Below are positions 17,821-20,966 of a stretch of 20,966 nt of DNA, piece after piece. The notes under the pieces are model-generated. The model saw nothing but the letters and a program-made list of their open reading frames with translations, had not been told where the DNA came from and searched no databases. The stretch is taken from assembly GCA_050299695.1 (NCBI GenBank), contig JBNKWI010000063.1, forward strand, positions 1 through 20,966, written 5' to 3'. Position numbers and translations under genes: made by a program. This stretch comes from Ovoidimarina sp050299695 (GTDB lineage Bacteria; Pseudomonadota; Alphaproteobacteria; Rhodobacterales; Rhodobacteraceae). Numbering within the stretch: the stretch's first letter is position 1; the number at the start of each line of letters is the position of its first letter.

Positions 17821-18735
17821 GTGAAGAAACTGACGATGGTCGCGGCCGCGGCCGCGCTCTTGGCGTCTGCCGCCTCGGCGCAGGAACGCTATGTAATGAT
17901 CACCCACACCCAGGGCACCGATCCGTTCTGGCCGGTGGTCGAAAAGGCCGGCAAGGACGCGGCCGAGGATATCGGCGCCGCCTTCGAGTACAACTTCGCG
18001 CCCTCGGGCGACATGGCCGACATGGCGAAGCTCATCGAAGCCGCCGCGGCGACCCAGCCCGACGGCCTGATCGTCTCGCTGCCCGATGCCGACGCGCTCG
18101 GCGGCGCGATCAAGGCGGCGGCCGATTCCGGCATCCCTGTGATCACCATCAACTCGGGCCTCGAGCATTCCAAGGATGTCGGCGCGCTGATGCATATCGG
18201 CCAGCCCGAGAAGCTTGCCGGCGAGGCTGCCGGCGCGCGCGCGAAGGACGAAGGCGCCACCAAGGCGCTCTGCCTGAACCAGGAAGCCTACAACACCGCG
18301 CTTGTGGATCGCTGCCAGGGCTATTTCGACTCGATGGGCCAGGATCTGAACATGATCGACGTCTCGAACGACGTCGCGCAGATCACCACCCGGACCGCCG
18401 CCGCGCTCCAGGCCGACCCGGAAATCGACGCGCTCCTCGCCACCGGCCCGCATGTCTGCGAGGCGGCGGCCAAGGCGGTCGAAGAGGTGGGCGCCCAGGT
18501 GCACCTCTCCTGCTTCGACCTGACGCCCGGCGTCATCAGCCTGATCGAGGAAGGCAAGGTCCAGTTCACGATCGACCAGCAGCAGTACCTGCAGGGTTAC
18601 ATGCCGGTGATCGTGCTGCACCTCTACAACAACTATGCCGGCATGCTCCCGGGCGCGAACATCCCGTCGGGCCCCGGCTTCGTCGATGCCTCGAACGCCG
18701 CCGGCGTGGCGGCTCAGGCCGGCGTCAACCGCTGA
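17821..18735 (+). CDS. Sugar ABC transporter substrate-binding protein (Peripla_BP_4, CUT2 type)
   Basis: 304 residues from GTG 17821, with GGGAGG six bases upstream. The signal peptide MKKLTMVAAAAALLASAASA is cleaved before QERY. The mature protein has the ribose-binding-protein-like fold: YVMITHTQGTDPFWPVVEKAGKDAA, then AAAATQPDGLIVSLPDADALGGAIKAA, GIPVITINSG, a mid-protein ALCLNQEAYNTALVDRCQGY, and IDQQQYLQGYMPVIVLHLY near the end. It binds a sugar or polyol in the periplasm; the substrate (pentose, hexose or inositol) cannot be told. It is the first gene of a three-gene operon and is divergent from the aldo/keto reductase. A strong hairpin follows its stop codon. Confidence 0.92.
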   Translation: MKKLTMVAAAAALLASAASAQERYVMITHTQGTDPFWPVVEKAGKDAAEDIGAAFEYNFAPSGDMADMAKLIEAAAATQPDGLIVSLPDADALGGAIKAAADSGIPVITINSGLEHSKDVGALMHIGQPEKLAGEAAGARAKDEGATKALCLNQEAYNTALVDRCQGYFDSMGQDLNMIDVSNDVAQITTRTAAALQADPEIDALLATGPHVCEAAAKAVEEVGAQVHLSCFDLTPGVISLIEEGKVQFTIDQQQYLQGYMPVIVLHLYNNYAGMLPGANIPSGPGFVDASNAAGVAAQAGVNR

Positions 18736-18752
18736 CGCCACCCCGTGACACT

Positions 18753-18777
18753 GGGAAGAGCCGGCCCGGCTCTTCCC
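18753..18777 (+). terminator. Strong hairpin between binding-protein and permease genes
   Basis: Twelve-base perfect inverted arms (GGGAAGAGCCGG and CCGGCTCTTCCC) with a single central base; in practice a stem of about ten with a short loop. No T-run follows and the permease ribosome site is 17 bases on, so it is more likely an mRNA-stabilising or partial-termination element favouring binding-protein synthesis than a full terminator. Confidence 0.75.
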
Positions 18778-18810
18778 GACATTTGCCGTTCTCGGGAGGA
18801 GGGGACCACC

Positions 18811-19941
18811 ATGGCCGTCCAAGAAGCCAGCAGCCAGCGCAGCGAAGCCGACCGCCTGAACAAGGGCGGGGTCCTTGACCAGCTCAAACGCCGACCGGAA
18901 GTCGGCTCGTTCATCGTGATGATGGTGGTGATCGTCGCCATCGGCTTCGCCTCGCACGGCAACGCCTTCAACGCGCTCGGGCTCAAGAACAACCTCTCGA
19001 TCATCGCCCAGTTCGGGATCATCGCGACCGGCGCCTGCCTCCTGATGATCGCCGGCGATTTCGACCTCTCGATCGGCTCGATGATCGGTTTCTCCGGCAT
19101 GTCCATGGCGATGATGCTGAAATGGGGCCTGCCGTTCGGCCTCGGCGCCGCGACGCCTGTCACCGCCTTCCTGGTCACCCTTGTGATGACCCTGTTCCTC
19201 GGCTGGCTGATCGGCACCATCGTGGTGCGCTCGAAGCTCTCCAGCTTCATCGTCACCCTCGCCTTCCTGTTCTTCCTCCGCGGCGTCACCGAGGTCTGCT
19301 TCCGGGTCGTCAACCAGTCGACCCAGATCTCCGGCCTGCCCGACTACAAGGAGACGAGCTGGTTCGCCGATCTCTTCGGCGGCGAGGTCTTCACCTGGTT
19401 CTACAGCGCCTGGTTCGCGCTCGGCGGCAACCTGAACCGCGCCGGCAACCAGTGGGTCAGCGGCTTCGACGCGCGGTTCCTGTGGTGGATCATCGTGGCG
19501 GGCGTCGCCTACGTGATCCTCGCCCGCACTCAGGCCGGCAACTGGATCTACGCCACCGGCGACAACCGCGAAAGCGCCCGCGCCAACGGCGTGCCGGTCG
19601 ACAAGGTGCGGATCTCGCTCTTCATGGTCACCGCGCTCTGCGCCACGATCTTCGCCGCCTGCCAGGTGTTCGACACCAACACCGCCGACGCCGCCAAGGG
19701 CAACCTGAAGGAGCTCGAGGCCATCGCCATCGCCGTTGTGGGCGGCACGCTGATGACCGGCGGCTTCGGCTCGGTGATCGGCGTCGTGTTCGGCGCCGTC
19801 ACCTTTGGCCTCGTCGCCAACGCGGTGTTCTTCATCCCGGCGATCGACGGCAGCTACTACCGCGTCTTCGTCGGCGTGGTGCTGCTCACCGCGGTGTTCC
19901 TCAACGAAAGCGTCCGCAAGCGCATCACCGGAGGGCTCTGA
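18811..19941 (+). CDS. Sugar ABC transporter permease (BPD_transp_2, CUT2 type)
   Basis: 376 residues. The ATG has GGAGGAGG eight bases upstream. A hydrophilic N-terminus of about 30 residues leads into 8-10 hydrophobic spans. CUT2 permease landmarks include MIAGDFDLSIGSMIGFSGM, TLAFLFFLRGVTEV, YATGDNRESARANGVPVDKVRISLFMVTALCA, and EAIAIAVVGGTLMTGGFGSVIGVVFGAV. It is longer than RbsC (321 residues), mainly through an extra loop of roughly 50 residues around 170-230 (NQSTQISGLPDYKE through GNQWVSG), probably on the outer face. It forms a homodimeric channel fed by the binding protein. The ATPase gene starts one base after its stop. Confidence 0.94.
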   Translation: MAVQEASSQRSEADRLNKGGVLDQLKRRPEVGSFIVMMVVIVAIGFASHGNAFNALGLKNNLSIIAQFGIIATGACLLMIAGDFDLSIGSMIGFSGMSMAMMLKWGLPFGLGAATPVTAFLVTLVMTLFLGWLIGTIVVRSKLSSFIVTLAFLFFLRGVTEVCFRVVNQSTQISGLPDYKETSWFADLFGGEVFTWFYSAWFALGGNLNRAGNQWVSGFDARFLWWIIVAGVAYVILARTQAGNWIYATGDNRESARANGVPVDKVRISLFMVTALCATIFAACQVFDTNTADAAKGNLKELEAIAIAVVGGTLMTGGFGSVIGVVFGAVTFGLVANAVFFIPAIDGSYYRVFVGVVLLTAVFLNESVRKRITGGL

Positions 19942-19942
19942 G

Positions 19943-20722
<780 letters not shown>

Positions 20723-20737
20723 GCGGGGGCCTTCGCC

Positions 20738-20966
20738 TCAGGCCTTCCGCAGCCAGAGCGAGCCGCCGTCGCCCTTCAGGTCGGGCCGGAAGGTCCGGCA
20801 GACCTGCCGCAGGTCGCCCGTCATGTCGCGCCAGACATATTGCGCCGCGAACAGCGTCTCGAAATAGCCCGAGAACACCCAGCCCACCAGCGCAAGCTGC
20901 TCGTTGAACCTGAGCCATTCCCAGCCCTTCGGGTAGCCATAGGGAAGGAACACGTCATGGACATGT
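20738..20966 (-). CDS. Probable class I SAM-dependent methyltransferase, C-terminal part (runs off the right edge)
   Basis: The last 76 codons of a minus-strand gene are present, reading HVHDVFLPYGYPKGWEW, then FNEQLALVGWVFSG, and closing GGSLWLRKA before the stop. The HDxFLPYxYPxxW motif, the NEQ-containing helix and the terminal GGSLWLRK are a pattern I associate with the end of small methyltransferases (Methyltransf_24-like). The SAM-binding part lies outside the window, so the call rests on this tail alone. Substrate unknown. Confidence 0.5.
   Translation of the reverse strand, partial: HVHDVFLPYGYPKGWEWLRFNEQLALVGWVFSGYFETLFAAQYVWRDMTGDLRQVCRTFRPDLKGDGGSLWLRKA

Overview
The window is about 65-70% GC with tightly packed, often overlapping genes. 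Gene content (BCCT and TRAP transporters, a folB-folP-glmM run, Kdu/Uxa uronate genes, CUT2 sugar ABC transporter) suggests a member of the Rhodobacteraceae or a close alphaproteobacterial relative. This is inferred from protein style and gene order. No rRNA, tRNA, CRISPR, IS element or phage gene was seen.

Layout. (1) 1-716, minus strand: a universal stress protein gene followed by the start of a BCCT-type osmolyte transporter that runs off the left edge. (2) 1109-3676, plus strand: a large PEP-utilising enzyme. Its C-terminal two thirds match pyruvate phosphate dikinase (PPDK), but its ATP-grasp half is shortened and has lost key residues. (3) 3837-7839, plus strand: a secreted SleB-type cell wall hydrolase, then folB (with an unusual C-terminal domain), folP and glmM, the last three overlapping or nearly so. 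(4) 7840-8142: a gene-free gap between convergent genes, filled by a 138-bp nested imperfect palindrome.

(5) 8143-15753, minus strand: an eight-gene uronate operon, in transcription order uxaC, dctP, dctQ, dctM, kdgF, kduI, kduD, uxuB. The TRAP transporter should import uronates. UxaC and UxuB take glucuronate through fructuronate to mannonate. KdgF, KduI and KduD take 4,5-unsaturated uronate (the product of pectin, alginate or similar lyases) to 2-keto-3-deoxygluconate. A divergent GntR/FCD regulator (15861-16556) faces the operon. The short gap between them holds a sigma70-like promoter (TTGACA, 17 bp, TATTAG) whose -10 is covered by an ACTA-N6-TAGT palindrome, a simple repression layout. 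No polysaccharide lyase, uxuA, kdgK or kdgA is present, so the cell looks like a scavenger of released uronates, with the last steps encoded elsewhere.

(6) 16570-17532, minus strand: an aldo/keto reductase, divergent from (7) 17821-20722, plus strand: a complete CUT2-type sugar ABC transporter (binding protein, permease, single-domain ATPase) of unknown substrate. (8) 20738 to the right edge, minus strand: the C-terminus of a probable SAM-dependent methyltransferase.

Nothing here is clearly a new system. The best leads are the degenerate PPDK paralogue, the folB fusion, the long palindrome, and the paired regulatory hairpins around the two binding-protein genes.
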